Of a DNA stretch of 64,000 nt, positions 16,708-25,180 are shown one piece after another (the first letter of the stretch is position 1; every line of letters starts with the position of its first letter). The stretch is from Clostridia bacterium. GTDB lineage: Bacteria > Bacillota > Clostridia > Christensenellales > Borkfalkiaceae. Location: positions 1 through 64,000 of the forward strand of contig JAFQGG010000050.1 of assembly GCA_017415505.1 (NCBI GenBank), written 5' to 3'. The notes under the pieces are model-generated. The model did not search any database and was not told the DNA's origin. It saw nothing but the letters and a program-made list of their open reading frames with translations. The translations under genes and the position numbers were made by a program.

Positions 16708-16736
16708 TTGACATTTACAGTAGTATGTGATACAAT
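16708..16736 (+). promoter_or_regulatory. Promoter of degV-like gene 1
   Basis: TTGACA 16708-16713, 17-nt spacer, TACAAT 16731-16736. Confidence 0.75.
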
Positions 16737-16832
16737 AGAATCGTACAAACGGGCAAAAACCGCGCCGTTTGGTAAAAAAAGGAATTTTATTCGTTACAGG
16801 CGAATAAAAATAACGAAAGAGGAAGAAATAAA

Positions 16833-17696
16833 ATGTATCAATTTTTTTGCGATTCAAACTGTGAGCTTTGGCATACGACGGTTAAGGAGCTGGGAATCAA
16901 CGTAATCCGTATGCCGTATATCGTAGACGATCAAGAATATTTTTACGACATGGGCGAAGCGACCGATTTTAAGGGCTTTTTTCAAAAGATGCGCGACGGC
17001 GCAGTACCCAAGACGGCGGCTTTGAACGAGTATGCGTACATGGAATATTTCGAACCCGTGCTTGCGCGTGGCGAGGATATTTACTACGTGACCTTCTCGC
17101 ACGAAATGAGCGGTACTTTCAACGCCATGAAGAATGTAATTGAACAGCTCAAAGAAAAATATCCCGACAGGGAAATCCGTTATAAGGATAGCAAGCTTAT
17201 CTCTTTGGGGAGCGGGTTCGTGACCTATTACGCCGCGCTCAAATACAAAGAGGGGGCTACCATGGACGAGTTGGACGCGTATTGCGACGAACTTATCCCG
17301 CATACGGCGACCTATTTTGCCGTGGACGATTTGACCTACTTGCACCGCGGTGGCAGAGTTTCGGGGCTTTCCCGCGTGGTGGGGAATTTGCTCGGTATCA
17401 AGCCGATTTTGCATTTCAACGAAGAGGGCAAAATCGTCAATATTTCCAAAGAAAAAGGACTTCGCAAGGCGCTCACCGCGCTCCTTAATTACATGAAAAC
17501 GAAAGGGAGCGAGTTGGATAAATACAAAGTATTCGTATTGCACGCCGACTGCGAAAAGGAAGCGACCGATTTTATCGCACAGATCAAAACGCAGTTCGGG
17601 GATTTAGATATTACGCTACAACCCATAGGACCGGTAATCGGTTCGCATTGCGGACCGGGCACGATCGGGCTTATCTTCCACGCAAAAGAAAAATAA
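16833..17696 (+). CDS. DegV family fatty-acid-binding protein 1
   Basis: 287 aa. DegV proteins bind a fatty acid between two domains and act as FakB-type partners of fatty-acid kinase. Motifs: FFCDSNCELW at the N terminus (SDS/T-like phosphate-binding segment), YVTFSHEMSGTFNAM, KDSKLISLGSGF, DDLTYLHRGGRVSG, and the C-terminal GPVIGSHCGPGTIGLIF. A paralogue lies at 41421. Monocistronic with its own promoter and terminator. Confidence 0.92.
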   Translation: MYQFFCDSNCELWHTTVKELGINVIRMPYIVDDQEYFYDMGEATDFKGFFQKMRDGAVPKTAALNEYAYMEYFEPVLARGEDIYYVTFSHEMSGTFNAMKNVIEQLKEKYPDREIRYKDSKLISLGSGFVTYYAALKYKEGATMDELDAYCDELIPHTATYFAVDDLTYLHRGGRVSGLSRVVGNLLGIKPILHFNEEGKIVNISKEKGLRKALTALLNYMKTKGSELDKYKVFVLHADCEKEATDFIAQIKTQFGDLDITLQPIGPVIGSHCGPGTIGLIFHAKEK

Positions 17697-17704
17697 AACG
17701 CAAA

Positions 17705-17735
17705 AAAACGGGAGTGAAACGCTCCCGTTTTTACG
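17705..17735 (+). terminator. Rho-independent terminator
   Basis: AAAACGGGAG-TGAAACG-CTCCCGTTTTT after the degV-like gene. Confidence 0.85.
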
Positions 17736-17781
17736 TGCGTGCGCCCGCGCCGATATAATTTTCTTTTTTATACGAAAATAC

Positions 17782-17811
17782 TTGACAAAAATGCGTGGGT
17801 TGTGATATAAT
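17782..17811 (+). promoter_or_regulatory. Promoter of the SipW cassette
   Basis: TTGACA 17782-17787 and TATAAT 17806-17811, spacing 18; leader about 70 nt to the first TasA-like gene, which has AGGAGG. Confidence 0.8.
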
Positions 17812-17889
17812 ATGGAAAAGTGGTATGCCGTCGCGTAAGATTTTGTGCGCGTCGGAAAAGGGGAAAATTCGAAAGGAGGATGAAGAATA

Positions 17890-18489
17890 ATGAAAAGTAA
17901 TGCAAGAATAAAAATATTCTTCGCCGTACTTATGATTTTTCTTTGCTCGGTGTTGATGGTATCCACGACTTTTGCGTTGTTCACTTCGCAATCGAACGAC
18001 ACCGCTATCCGTATCACCGCAGGTTCGTTGAAAATGGACTTGTTGCAGGCGGACGAAAACGGCGATTATAGAAGTATCGCGGACAAAGAAGGGGATCTAT
18101 TCGGCTCGAAACCTTGGGAACCCAATCAAACGCGCGTGGTATTTTTGCGCGTGAAAAACGAGGGCGAAATCGCCGTGCGCTACGTGGTACAGCTCAACGT
18201 GGATATCGGCGGTATGCTCGGCGGGTTGGAATACTGTGCCTTTGAAAGCGATTATTACGACGTGAAGGGTTCTAATTGGGAAACGCTTTCCGCGCGAAGC
18301 GCGCCTTTGCAAATGCAGGACGGCTTGAATTCGATTGGCGGGGCGACCTATAAAATGATGCAACCGGGCGAAGAATTCTCGTTCGCGCTCGCGGTACATA
18401 TGCCACCTCTTAGCGGTAATATCTATCAAAAACAGTCTTGCTCGGTAGACGTGCACGTGTTTGCGGTGCAAGGAAACGCGAACGTATAA
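17890..18489 (+). CDS. TasA/camelysin-like SipW substrate
   Basis: 199 aa. The N terminus KIFFAVLMIFLCSVLMVSTTFALFTS has the TasA/camelysin pattern, where SipW cleaves after a T-x-A-like site before (Y/L)FT. The mature part continues SNDTAIRITAGSLKMDL, like the conserved start of camelysin-type proteins (N-x-F-x-A-G-x-L/T). Members form extracellular fibres or surface proteases. Here the protein lies immediately upstream of its presumed signal peptidase. RBS AAAGGAGG. Confidence 0.8.
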   Translation: MKSNARIKIFFAVLMIFLCSVLMVSTTFALFTSQSNDTAIRITAGSLKMDLLQADENGDYRSIADKEGDLFGSKPWEPNQTRVVFLRVKNEGEIAVRYVVQLNVDIGGMLGGLEYCAFESDYYDVKGSNWETLSARSAPLQMQDGLNSIGGATYKMMQPGEEFSFALAVHMPPLSGNIYQKQSCSVDVHVFAVQGNANV

Positions 18490-18528
18490 AATCGGTTGGA
18501 AGGAATATAGGTTAGGAAGAACAGGGTT

Positions 18529-19269
18529 ATGGATAAGGAAAGGGTCAAAAAGATTTTCGATATCGTGAAAACGGTGCTGGTTTGGGTGTTCGTGGCGGTA
18601 TCGGTGTTTATGATGGTATTCACCATTTTTTCGGTGAACACTTTCGATCGCGACGACCGTAGCGTTTTTGGGTATAAGTTTTATATCGTCACGAGCGACT
18701 CTATGAAAGCGACCGACTTCGCGGCGGGCGATTTGATTATCGTCAAAGAGGTAGATCCTACCACGCTCAACGAAGGGGATATTATCACTTTCATTTCGCA
18801 AAACGAAGACAGTTTCAATGAAACGATCACCCACAAAATCCGCTCGCTTACCACGACGGACGCGGGCGATCCCGCGTTTATTACTTACGGTACGACGACG
18901 GGCGAAAACGATAAAGTGCCCGTGGAATATCCGTTCATTCGCGGACAGTATAAAACGAGTCTTGCGGGCGTGGGCAATTTCTTTGACTTTTTGAGAAGTC
19001 CCGCGGGCTACGTATGCTGTATCTTGTTGCCGTTCGTGCTTTTGATCGGCTCGCAACTTATCAATTTTATCAAAACTTTTAGAGAGTACCGGCAGGAACA
19101 GCAGGCGGATAAGGACGCGGAGATCAACGCGGAGCGTCAAAGAATGGAGCAAGAGCTTGCCGAGCTTCGCGCACAGCTCGCCGAGAAAAACGGTACGCCC
19201 GTCGCGACGCCCTTGGATACGCCCCCTGCGAATATATCGCCTACGGACGCGCCCCCTGCGGGCGAATAA
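18529..19269 (+). CDS. sipW: SipW-type signal peptidase I
   Basis: 246 aa. N-terminal TM ~13-35; catalytic Ser58 in TSDSM; His102 in ITHKI in place of the Lys of ordinary bacterial type I peptidases (the ER/archaeal Ser-His type); then a C-terminal TM ~165-185. After residue ~190 comes an unusual cytoplasmic coiled-coil (RQEQQADKDAEINAERQRME) and a Pro/Thr tail with a repeated APPA/TPPA motif. It releases TasA-like proteins; the two genes on either side encode such substrates. Confidence 0.9.
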   Translation: MDKERVKKIFDIVKTVLVWVFVAVSVFMMVFTIFSVNTFDRDDRSVFGYKFYIVTSDSMKATDFAAGDLIIVKEVDPTTLNEGDIITFISQNEDSFNETITHKIRSLTTTDAGDPAFITYGTTTGENDKVPVEYPFIRGQYKTSLAGVGNFFDFLRSPAGYVCCILLPFVLLIGSQLINFIKTFREYRQEQQADKDAEINAERQRMEQELAELRAQLAEKNGTPVATPLDTPPANISPTDAPPAGE

Positions 19270-19322
19270 GCAAGCGTTCGTCTTGCATATAAATATAAAA
19301 CGAAAGAAAAGGAGGATAAAAA

Positions 19323-19832
19323 GTGTCAACGCCTGCAAAAAATGACGAAAAGAAGAAACGGCACGCGGTAAGAAATACGGTGCTCTCTTGCATTCTCGTT
19401 TGTATGCTTTGTTTTTGCACCGTGAGCTTGGGTACTTACGCCTATTTCACCGATAGCACGACTACGCCACAATCCACTATTTCTTCCGCGAATTATCAAA
19501 TCGAGGTACAGGGCATTACGCAAACCGCCGACGAAGAGGGCGTGTACACCCTGCCCGCAGGCGAGTACCGGATTACGTTGACGGCAAAAGGCACGGCTTC
19601 CACGGGTTACGTTTTCGTGCGTTCGGGCAATACGCTTAGTTATTCCGAACAGCTTACTCCGCAGGAGGTCGGTACGGACGGTCAAAAAACTACGATCACC
19701 TTTCAGTTGAAAACGCAAACGCAGGTACAGCTTGCCTACCGTTGGGGTAGACACGGACAGCAATCGCCCGCCATTCAAAACGGCGTGAGTTTGCTCGTCG
19801 CGGCGGACGGAACGGCGTCCGTATCGGCGTAA
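19323..19832 (+). CDS. Second TasA-like SipW substrate
   Basis: 169 aa starting at GTG 19323 with a good AAAGGAGG. A basic start (KNDEKKKRHAVRNT) and hydrophobic core precede SLGTYAYFTDSTTTPQSTI, the SipW-type cleavage region. The mature ~125 aa are beta-rich (YQIEVQGI, GEYRITLTAKG, TTITFQLKT) and Gln/Thr-rich. It completes a substrate-peptidase-substrate cassette. Confidence 0.78.
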   Translation: MSTPAKNDEKKKRHAVRNTVLSCILVCMLCFCTVSLGTYAYFTDSTTTPQSTISSANYQIEVQGITQTADEEGVYTLPAGEYRITLTAKGTASTGYVFVRSGNTLSYSEQLTPQEVGTDGQKTTITFQLKTQTQVQLAYRWGRHGQQSPAIQNGVSLLVAADGTASVSA

Positions 19833-19844
19833 AATTAGAATATT

Positions 19845-19880
19845 AAAACCGCTATCGCAAGCTTTGCGATAGCGGTTTTC
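19845..19880. terminator. Bidirectional terminator
   Basis: AAAACCGCTATCGCAA / TTTGCGATAGCGGTTTT arms around a short centre, between convergent transcripts. Confidence 0.88.
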
Positions 19881-19883
19881 GTT

Positions 19884-20603
19884 TCAAGAACGCTCGGGCA
19901 TATATTTCCAATACCGCGCGGGCATATATCCCCGCATTTGTTTCAACCGTTCCCGCGAGGGGATATTCACGGCGGAATAGTATTTTTTCCAAAGCCCCTG
20001 CCACGCGCTTTCGTCGGCGGAAATCATAATCTCCGCCTTTTCGAGCGGGGCTAAAAAGGCGTTTGCGCCGTCGTACACCGCCGCTTTTTTCCGTTTGACA
20101 TCGTGCAGGACGAACGGGAACGCGGGCAAGCGGGCGCGGAAATGGGGAACGAGCAAATCGCAAATATCGTTGTCTGGCTCGAACGGGGCGTACAACGCCC
20201 CGCTTTCACATTCGATAAAGCGGATAAAACCGTGAAAATGGTGGATTTCCAATCCCACTTTTTTGATATATTCCACGGCACGGTAGACGGCAGGCTCGGC
20301 GAGCATGCCCCGAACGGGGCGTTTTTTTTGCGCCAAAAAGCGCAAGTATTCAAACGCCACCTGTTCGTTGTCTTCCCGTCCGCAACGAAGTAGGGCGTTC
20401 AAATCCTTGTGACACCCGTTGTCAAAGGATAAAAGGCGCGCTTTCGCGCGTTGCGCGCGGTCGTCGTCCGTTCGTACGAATACGGGCTCTTGCCCCAAAA
20501 GCAGTTGCGCGCTCTTGGAAGAAATACGGGCGTTTTTGTCTTGGAACGCAAGCAAAAACGCCGTCAAAAACCCGTTTTCGCTTCCGTCGAATAAGTAAAA
20601 CAT
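19884..20603 (-). CDS. DUF4130 (TIGR03915-type) DNA-metabolism protein
   Basis: 239 aa from ATG 20603 (AGGAGGG 5 nt upstream; an apparent longer frame runs through the neighbour and is not used). Starts FYLFDGSENGFLTAFLLAF and ends with MPARYWKYMPER, the typical C-terminal motif of DUF4130. This family is encoded next to the rSAM protein that follows here and is thought to act with it in DNA modification or repair, with a uracil-DNA-glycosylase-like link. It is 8 nt downstream of the rSAM gene. Confidence 0.87.
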   Translation of the reverse strand: MFYLFDGSENGFLTAFLLAFQDKNARISSKSAQLLLGQEPVFVRTDDDRAQRAKARLLSFDNGCHKDLNALLRCGREDNEQVAFEYLRFLAQKKRPVRGMLAEPAVYRAVEYIKKVGLEIHHFHGFIRFIECESGALYAPFEPDNDICDLLVPHFRARLPAFPFVLHDVKRKKAAVYDGANAFLAPLEKAEIMISADESAWQGLWKKYYSAVNIPSRERLKQMRGYMPARYWKYMPERS

Positions 20604-20611
20604 ACGCCCTC

Positions 20612-21922
20612 CTACAATTCGCCCGTGAGGGCGGAAAGTGCGTTTTGGCGGTCGGAAAAGAGGATTTTCTTTTCGCTCACCGCGCCCGTATCGGGGAGCA
20701 GGGAAAATAAATTTTCCTGTACGGCGTTTTCGCCGTTTTCCGCCGAAATCAACAGTCCGCGCACCGCCGTTTCGTTTTTCGCGCCGAAAAATTTCCCGTT
20801 GCAAGTGATAAAATGCTTCGCCCGTTTGAGTGCGACCCGCATTTTCACGAGCGATTCGAAGGTGAGCGTGGTATACGCGCGCGCTTGAATGATTTTTTGC
20901 GCGCTTCGCCCGCCGATCCCCGGCACGCGGAGTAATTCTTCCAGCGAAGCGCGGTTGATTTCCACGGGAAAAAGGTGCATATTTTTCAACGCCCACGCGC
21001 ATTTGGGGTCGTATTCCAAGGCGAGATTTTCCCCCTCCGTGACGATTTCCTCGACGGAAAAACCGTAAAAACGGAGCAACCAATCCGCTTGATAAAGTCG
21101 GTGTTCGCGTAACTGCCCCGTGCATTTGTCGGGCAAAAGGGAGTCTTGCACGACGGGCACGTAAGAGGAATAATATACGCGCTTTAATTGCATCTTCCTA
21201 TACAACGCTTGCGTGAGCCGTAAAATTTGCCCGTCCGCTTCGGGCGTTGCCCCCACGATCATTTGCGTCGTTTGCCCCGCGGGTAGGAAATGCCCCGAAA
21301 CTTGCTTTTTACGCTTCTCTTCAACGAATTGCGCCCGTTCCCGCGTGAGCGTTTTCATAGGCAAAAGCAGGCTTTCCTTGCTCTTTTGCGGAGCGAGGAG
21401 TTTCAAACTTTTTTCCGTGGGAAGTTCGACGTTGTAGCTCATTCTATCCGCGTATAACGCCGCCGAGCGGTTGAGCGCGGGGTCGGCTTTGGGTATCCCT
21501 TTCAAATGTATATATCCGTGAAAACCGTATTCCGTACGCAATTTTTTCACGACGAGCAGTAGCTGTTCCATGGTGAAATCGGGATTCTTCGTTACGGCGG
21601 AGGAGAGGAACAGCCCCTCGATATAATTTCGCTTGTAAAAATCCATGGTAAGCTCGCAAATCTCGTCGGGCGTCGCCGTGGCGCGGGGTACGTCTGCGGA
21701 AACGCGGTTGGGACAGTACTTGCAATCGTACACGCAATCGTTACTAAGTAAAATTTTTAACAGGGAAACGCACCGTCCGTCGGGCGTGAAAGAATGACAG
21801 CAACCCGCTATATAGCCGTTACCCACGCCTCCCGCGTTCTTTCTCGCGCTCCCCGACGAAGAACAGGATACGTCGTATTTCGCGCTCTCCGTTAAAATTG
21901 TAAGCTTCTCTTGCGTAATCAT
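20612..21922 (-). CDS. Radical SAM DNA-repair-type protein (TIGR03916)
   Basis: 436 aa from ATG 21922. N-terminal EKLTILTESAKYDVSCSSSG, then the SAM-radical cluster motif CVYDCKYC (C-x3-C-x2-C), a TIM-barrel region (FLSSAVTKNPDFTMEQLLLVVKKL, YIHLKGIPKADP), and a C-terminal helix-hairpin-helix (NRASLEELLRVPGIGGRSAQKI) that binds DNA. This is the putative DNA modification/repair rSAM family paired with DUF4130. A frame extension to 21961 would include the promoter. The -10 box lies so close that the mRNA probably starts at the ATG itself (leaderless). Confidence 0.88.
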   Translation of the reverse strand: MITQEKLTILTESAKYDVSCSSSGSARKNAGGVGNGYIAGCCHSFTPDGRCVSLLKILLSNDCVYDCKYCPNRVSADVPRATATPDEICELTMDFYKRNYIEGLFLSSAVTKNPDFTMEQLLLVVKKLRTEYGFHGYIHLKGIPKADPALNRSAALYADRMSYNVELPTEKSLKLLAPQKSKESLLLPMKTLTRERAQFVEEKRKKQVSGHFLPAGQTTQMIVGATPEADGQILRLTQALYRKMQLKRVYYSSYVPVVQDSLLPDKCTGQLREHRLYQADWLLRFYGFSVEEIVTEGENLALEYDPKCAWALKNMHLFPVEINRASLEELLRVPGIGGRSAQKIIQARAYTTLTFESLVKMRVALKRAKHFITCNGKFFGAKNETAVRGLLISAENGENAVQENLFSLLPDTGAVSEKKILFSDRQNALSALTGEL

Positions 21923-21928
21923 ATCTAT

Positions 21929-21957
21929 ATTATACAACGGCACGAATAAAAAGTCAA
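21929..21957 (-). promoter_or_regulatory. Promoter, probably leaderless mRNA
   Basis: On the minus strand TTGACT, 17-nt spacer, TATAAT, then ATAGAT and the ATG. The expected start site (6-8 nt after the -10) coincides with the A of the start codon, and no Shine-Dalgarno is present. Confidence 0.65.
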
Positions 21958-21987
21958 ACATTTGTTCGTATTATTTTCCAAAAAAAT

Positions 21988-22019
21988 AACGCTACCGCAA
22001 TTTTTTTGCGGTAGCGTGT
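21988..22019 (-). terminator. Terminator of pnuC
   Basis: ACGCTACCGCAA / TTGCGGTAGCGT with a T-rich loop, directly behind the pnuC stop on the minus strand. Confidence 0.8.
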
Positions 22020-22021
22020 GT

Positions 22022-22702
22022 TTATTGTTGTTCGCGTTGCATTTTTCGCCAATTTACGAAGGCGTAGAGGTCGTTGGCGAGGAAGGCAAGAAAGCAAAAG
22101 ACCATAGGCAGGTACGAAATGGAAGCGATACTCGCGGAAACCCAAAGGATAATGAGCACGATATCGTTCGTCGCGTACGCCACCGCGTAGGCGGGGGAAC
22201 GGAAGATCATGAGCATAGCGGCGTAGAAGCTCGTCGTGACGGAAAGGGTGCTTACCAAGAGGTTGTTGGTATTAAAATAGGCGAGGATGAAATAGAACGC
22301 GACGGTAACGAGCACGGCGGAAACGCTTAAAAGTATCCATTTACGGCGGGTCATAGTTGCGATTTTCACTTCGGACAAGCCCTTGCTGGAAGGGTGCTTT
22401 ATCCAATTTATCGCCGCGACGAGCGCGCTCGGGAGCGACATGCCCACGTAGGTGATCATTTCCCCGTAGTAGCGTTGTTCCCACGAAACGATCGCGTATA
22501 AAAGACTAAAAATAATCACGAGGAATTGCCCGATTACGTTGCCTTTTGCAAGAAAAAGTAACGCCGCTACGCCCAAAAGCGAGGCGATAAGCGTAAGGAC
22601 ATGAAACTCTCCGCTAAATAGAAAGGAGAGGAGAATGGCGAGCGAGGAGATCGCCCAAAGACACCATTCGAACGGGGAAAAATAGCGTAAAAGCTTTTTC
22701 AT
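22022..22702 (-). CDS. pnuC: Nicotinamide mononucleotide/riboside transporter PnuC
   Basis: 226 aa from ATG 22702 with a perfect AGGAGG 6 nt upstream. Seven or so TM segments; LLRYFSPFEWCLWAISSLAILLSF at the start, the central YYGEMITYVGMSLP, and the C-terminal FLANDLYAFVNWRKM are PnuC hallmarks. It imports nicotinamide riboside or NMN for NAD synthesis. It is preceded by a 278-bp MITE whose end abuts the Shine-Dalgarno, and by a promoter ~450 nt upstream. Confidence 0.9.
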   Translation of the reverse strand: MKKLLRYFSPFEWCLWAISSLAILLSFLFSGEFHVLTLIASLLGVAALLFLAKGNVIGQFLVIIFSLLYAIVSWEQRYYGEMITYVGMSLPSALVAAINWIKHPSSKGLSEVKIATMTRRKWILLSVSAVLVTVAFYFILAYFNTNNLLVSTLSVTTSFYAAMLMIFRSPAYAVAYATNDIVLIILWVSASIASISYLPMVFCFLAFLANDLYAFVNWRKMQREQQ

Positions 22703-22712
22703 GTTTACCTCC

Positions 22713-22990
22713 TTAACCAAAGCAATATAATCTAAGCCAGCCCCAAAGCTATCTTTTTTGCGCTTTTCAGCTCGTCGTCATTATAATACTTTGGTATAAT
22801 TGCTTCCTCCTCACCAAAAATCTCTAAAAAATCTAAGCTTTGGGGTGCGAAGCAATTTATAGCGAAAGAATTTATTTCGGATACAAGGCGAAAGCCGAAG
22901 GTCAACCAAACGGTTTATCAAGGCTTTTAACGCCGTAGACGATTAAATTCTTCGCTAAAATCTGGGCTTAGATTATATTGCTTTGGTTAA
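22713..22990. mobile_element. MITE with 26-bp perfect terminal inverted repeats
   Basis: Left end 22713-22738 and right end 22965-22990 are exact reverse complements (26/26), starting TTAACCAAAGCAATATAATC. The outermost TTAA (or TA) is compatible with a duplicated target. The inside (226 bp) encodes nothing and contains a further inverted pair GCCCCAAAGCT / AGCTTTGGGG and an AT-rich core. Size, TIRs and lack of coding capacity are typical of a miniature inverted-repeat transposable element. It lies between the pnuC promoter and its ribosome binding site, so it is transcribed as 5' leader. Confidence 0.8.
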
Positions 22991-23160
22991 AAAGAAACTC
23001 TCCCTATCGCAAAAAAGAAACGCTCCCTATCGCGCGACTTCAAAGACCTAACGCCGTACGATACGAAGCTACCCGGTGGCAGAATATTTGCGAGATAGTC
23101 AAACCCGATTTGGAAAGGGGTACGGTGCGTTTCGCAAAAAGCCTCGTCTATCTCTTGACA
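22991..23160 (-). other. Upstream part of the pnuC leader, no gene
   Basis: Non-coding. On the minus strand two direct repeats of GCGATAGGGAG(C/A)GTTTCTTTT follow each other next to the MITE. No riboswitch that I recognise, although the position before pnuC makes one possible. Confidence 0.4.
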
Positions 23161-23162
23161 GT

Positions 23163-23191
23163 ATTATAACACGAACGGGGGCGTTCGTCAA
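23163..23191 (-). promoter_or_regulatory. Promoter reading toward pnuC
   Basis: Minus strand TTGACG (23191-23186), 17-nt spacer containing an inverted repeat GAACGCCCCCGTTC, TATAAT (23168-23163). Confidence 0.7.
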
Positions 23192-23344
23192 GTAAAAATT
23201 AGGAAAAATGTGTTTTTTTCAAATTTTACAAAAACTTTACGATTGATTTACCGTCACCTTGTTGTTGACACGGGCGTTTTATAGTATAATAAAATAGATA
23301 AAAAACGGCTTGTATGGAGAAAAACGAAGGAGAAAAGAGAAATT

Positions 23345-25030
23345 ATGAAGATTTTAGAGGCTATTTTGACCTTACTTGCGGGCTGTGGCGTGTTCTTGGC
23401 GGGTATGAATATGCTCGGGGACGGCTTGGAGCGCAGTGCGGGCGGCGGTTTGAAACGCCTGTTCGAAAAGATTAGCGGAAACCGCTTTGCGGGCGTGGGC
23501 GTCGGCGCGGGCGCGACGGCGATTATTCAAAGTTCGTCGGCAACCTCGGTTATGGTCGTCGGGTTCGTAAACGCGGGGATCATGTCGCTTATGCAGGCGA
23601 CACCCATTCTCATGGGCGCGAAGATCGGTACGACGATTACGGGCGTTATCGTGGCGTTCTCGTCGTTGAAGATCGTAAAAATCGTCATAGCGGCAATGGC
23701 GTTCGTCGGTGTTATGATGTGTTTTATCAAGAACGAAAGAGTTAAGCAAATCGGTACGATTTTATGCGGGTTCGGTTTGATTTTCGTGGGTTTGGACGTC
23801 ATGAGCATGGGGTTTGATCCCGATAAATATCCCGAGCTTACCGCTATGTTCTTAAAGCTTTTTGAAACGATTGATTTCCCGTTGCTTTTGGTCGTTTGCG
23901 GTATCGCGTTTACCGCGCTAATCCAAAGCTCCTCGGCGGCGACGGGTATCTTTATTATGATGGTAGGTACGGGCACGCTTGGTTTGGAAAACGCGTTGTT
24001 CCTTGCGCTCGGCGCGAATATCGGTACTTGCGTTACGGCGTTAATCGCCTCGATCGGTGCTTCCGTCAACGCGCGCCGTACGGCGTTTATTCACTTGATT
24101 ATCAGCGTGTTCGGCGTGTCGTTATTCCTTGCGCCTATTTGGATTTTCAAATCGCAAATCGTGACCGCATTCGAATGGTGCTTGCCCGGAAATACGCAAA
24201 TGCAACTCGCTTGGTTCTACGTAATTTTCAACTGCTGTGTGGTAGCGTTGTTCCTTCCTTTCGTAAAACAAATCGTAAACCTTTCCGAAAAGGTAATTAA
24301 AGACAAGACGAACGGGGAAAACGAACGGCAGTTCAAATACGTGGACGAACGCTTCCTCAAAACGCCTTCGGTTGCGCTTATGCAGGTGAAAAAGGAAATC
24401 GAGTACATGGGCGCGCTTGCCGAGAAAAACTTAAAGCTTTCTTTCTCTGCAATGGAAGAAAACGCATCCTCGTATAAAGCGGAAATTGTCGAAAACGAAG
24501 CAGTTATCGACTTTACGAACAAAGAACTCACCAAATATCTTATCAAACTTTCCTCGCTCGTGGATACGCACGACGAACGCAAAATCGGTTCGTATTTCCA
24601 CGTACTCAACGACTTGGAGCGTGTGGGCGATCACGCGGAGAACTTCTTTGAGATAGCAATGCAAATGCAAGATGGCGAGCTTTGTTTCTCCGATAACGCG
24701 AAGCGCGAACTTAAAGATATGCAAACTGCGGTTTTGGATATGTTTGCCATCGCGCGCACGGCGTTCGACGAAACGGATAGCCGTCAACTTGCCGAACTTA
24801 CGGCGTTGGAAAATACCGTGGACGGCATGAAACGCGACCTCACCGCGCGCCACTACGCGCGCCTTGCCGAAGGGAATTGTAAGGTGGAACTTAGCCCGTA
24901 CTTCTCTTCCACCGTGGCAGGTTTGGAGCGTGTTGCCGATCACCTCGTCAACGTTGGGTTTAGTATCTTGAACCCTACGGGTTCGCAATCGGAAGCGAGA
25001 GAAACGGGTGCGATTCCCGCCGAAGCGTAA
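23345..25030 (+). CDS. Na/Pi cotransporter family protein with PhoU domain
   Basis: 561 aa. Two inverted NptA-type repeats, each with the QSSSA motif (IIQSSSATSVMVVGFVNAG near 55-75; LIQSSSAATGIFIMM near 195-210) and the conserved GAKIGTTITG / GANIGTCVTA. About eight TM segments up to residue ~320, then a cytoplasmic PhoU-like helical domain (residues ~345-545; HVLNDLERVGDHAENFFEIA; GLERVADHLVNVGFSI). It takes up inorganic phosphate with sodium. The RBS is AAGGAGAAAAGAG. Monocistronic. Confidence 0.93.
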   Translation: MKILEAILTLLAGCGVFLAGMNMLGDGLERSAGGGLKRLFEKISGNRFAGVGVGAGATAIIQSSSATSVMVVGFVNAGIMSLMQATPILMGAKIGTTITGVIVAFSSLKIVKIVIAAMAFVGVMMCFIKNERVKQIGTILCGFGLIFVGLDVMSMGFDPDKYPELTAMFLKLFETIDFPLLLVVCGIAFTALIQSSSAATGIFIMMVGTGTLGLENALFLALGANIGTCVTALIASIGASVNARRTAFIHLIISVFGVSLFLAPIWIFKSQIVTAFEWCLPGNTQMQLAWFYVIFNCCVVALFLPFVKQIVNLSEKVIKDKTNGENERQFKYVDERFLKTPSVALMQVKKEIEYMGALAEKNLKLSFSAMEENASSYKAEIVENEAVIDFTNKELTKYLIKLSSLVDTHDERKIGSYFHVLNDLERVGDHAENFFEIAMQMQDGELCFSDNAKRELKDMQTAVLDMFAIARTAFDETDSRQLAELTALENTVDGMKRDLTARHYARLAEGNCKVELSPYFSSTVAGLERVADHLVNVGFSILNPTGSQSEARETGAIPAEA

Positions 25031-25034
25031 AACG

Positions 25035-25077
25035 TAAAAATCCCCCGTCACGATATTCGTGGTGGGGGAAATTTTTA
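25035..25077 (+). terminator. Rho-independent terminator
   Basis: TCCCCCGTCACGA / TCGTGGTGGGGGA stem and AATTTTT tail. Confidence 0.8.
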
Positions 25078-25180
25078 CCGTTTTGTCACAAAAAAATATT
25101 ACAAGTACCCCGCAAACGCTTGCCCGTTATAAAAAAATATGATACAATACTGTCATACGAATATATGACAGGAGTAAACA

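Noticed and set aside
18097..19338. 413-aa minus-strand frame over the SipW cassette
   Set aside because: It is a shadow of the sipW/tasA-like genes on the plus strand, with His/Arg-rich composition and no RBS.
19884..21125. 413-aa minus-strand frame covering the DUF4130 gene and part of its neighbour
   Set aside because: The N-terminal half lies antiparallel in frame over the rSAM coding region and is Arg-rich nonsense; the true start is at 20603 with AGGAGGG.
22713..23160. NAD-sensing or preQ-type riboswitch upstream of pnuC
   Set aside because: I could not match any conserved riboswitch core; the 26-bp perfect terminal repeats point to a MITE. Only a covariance search could settle this.
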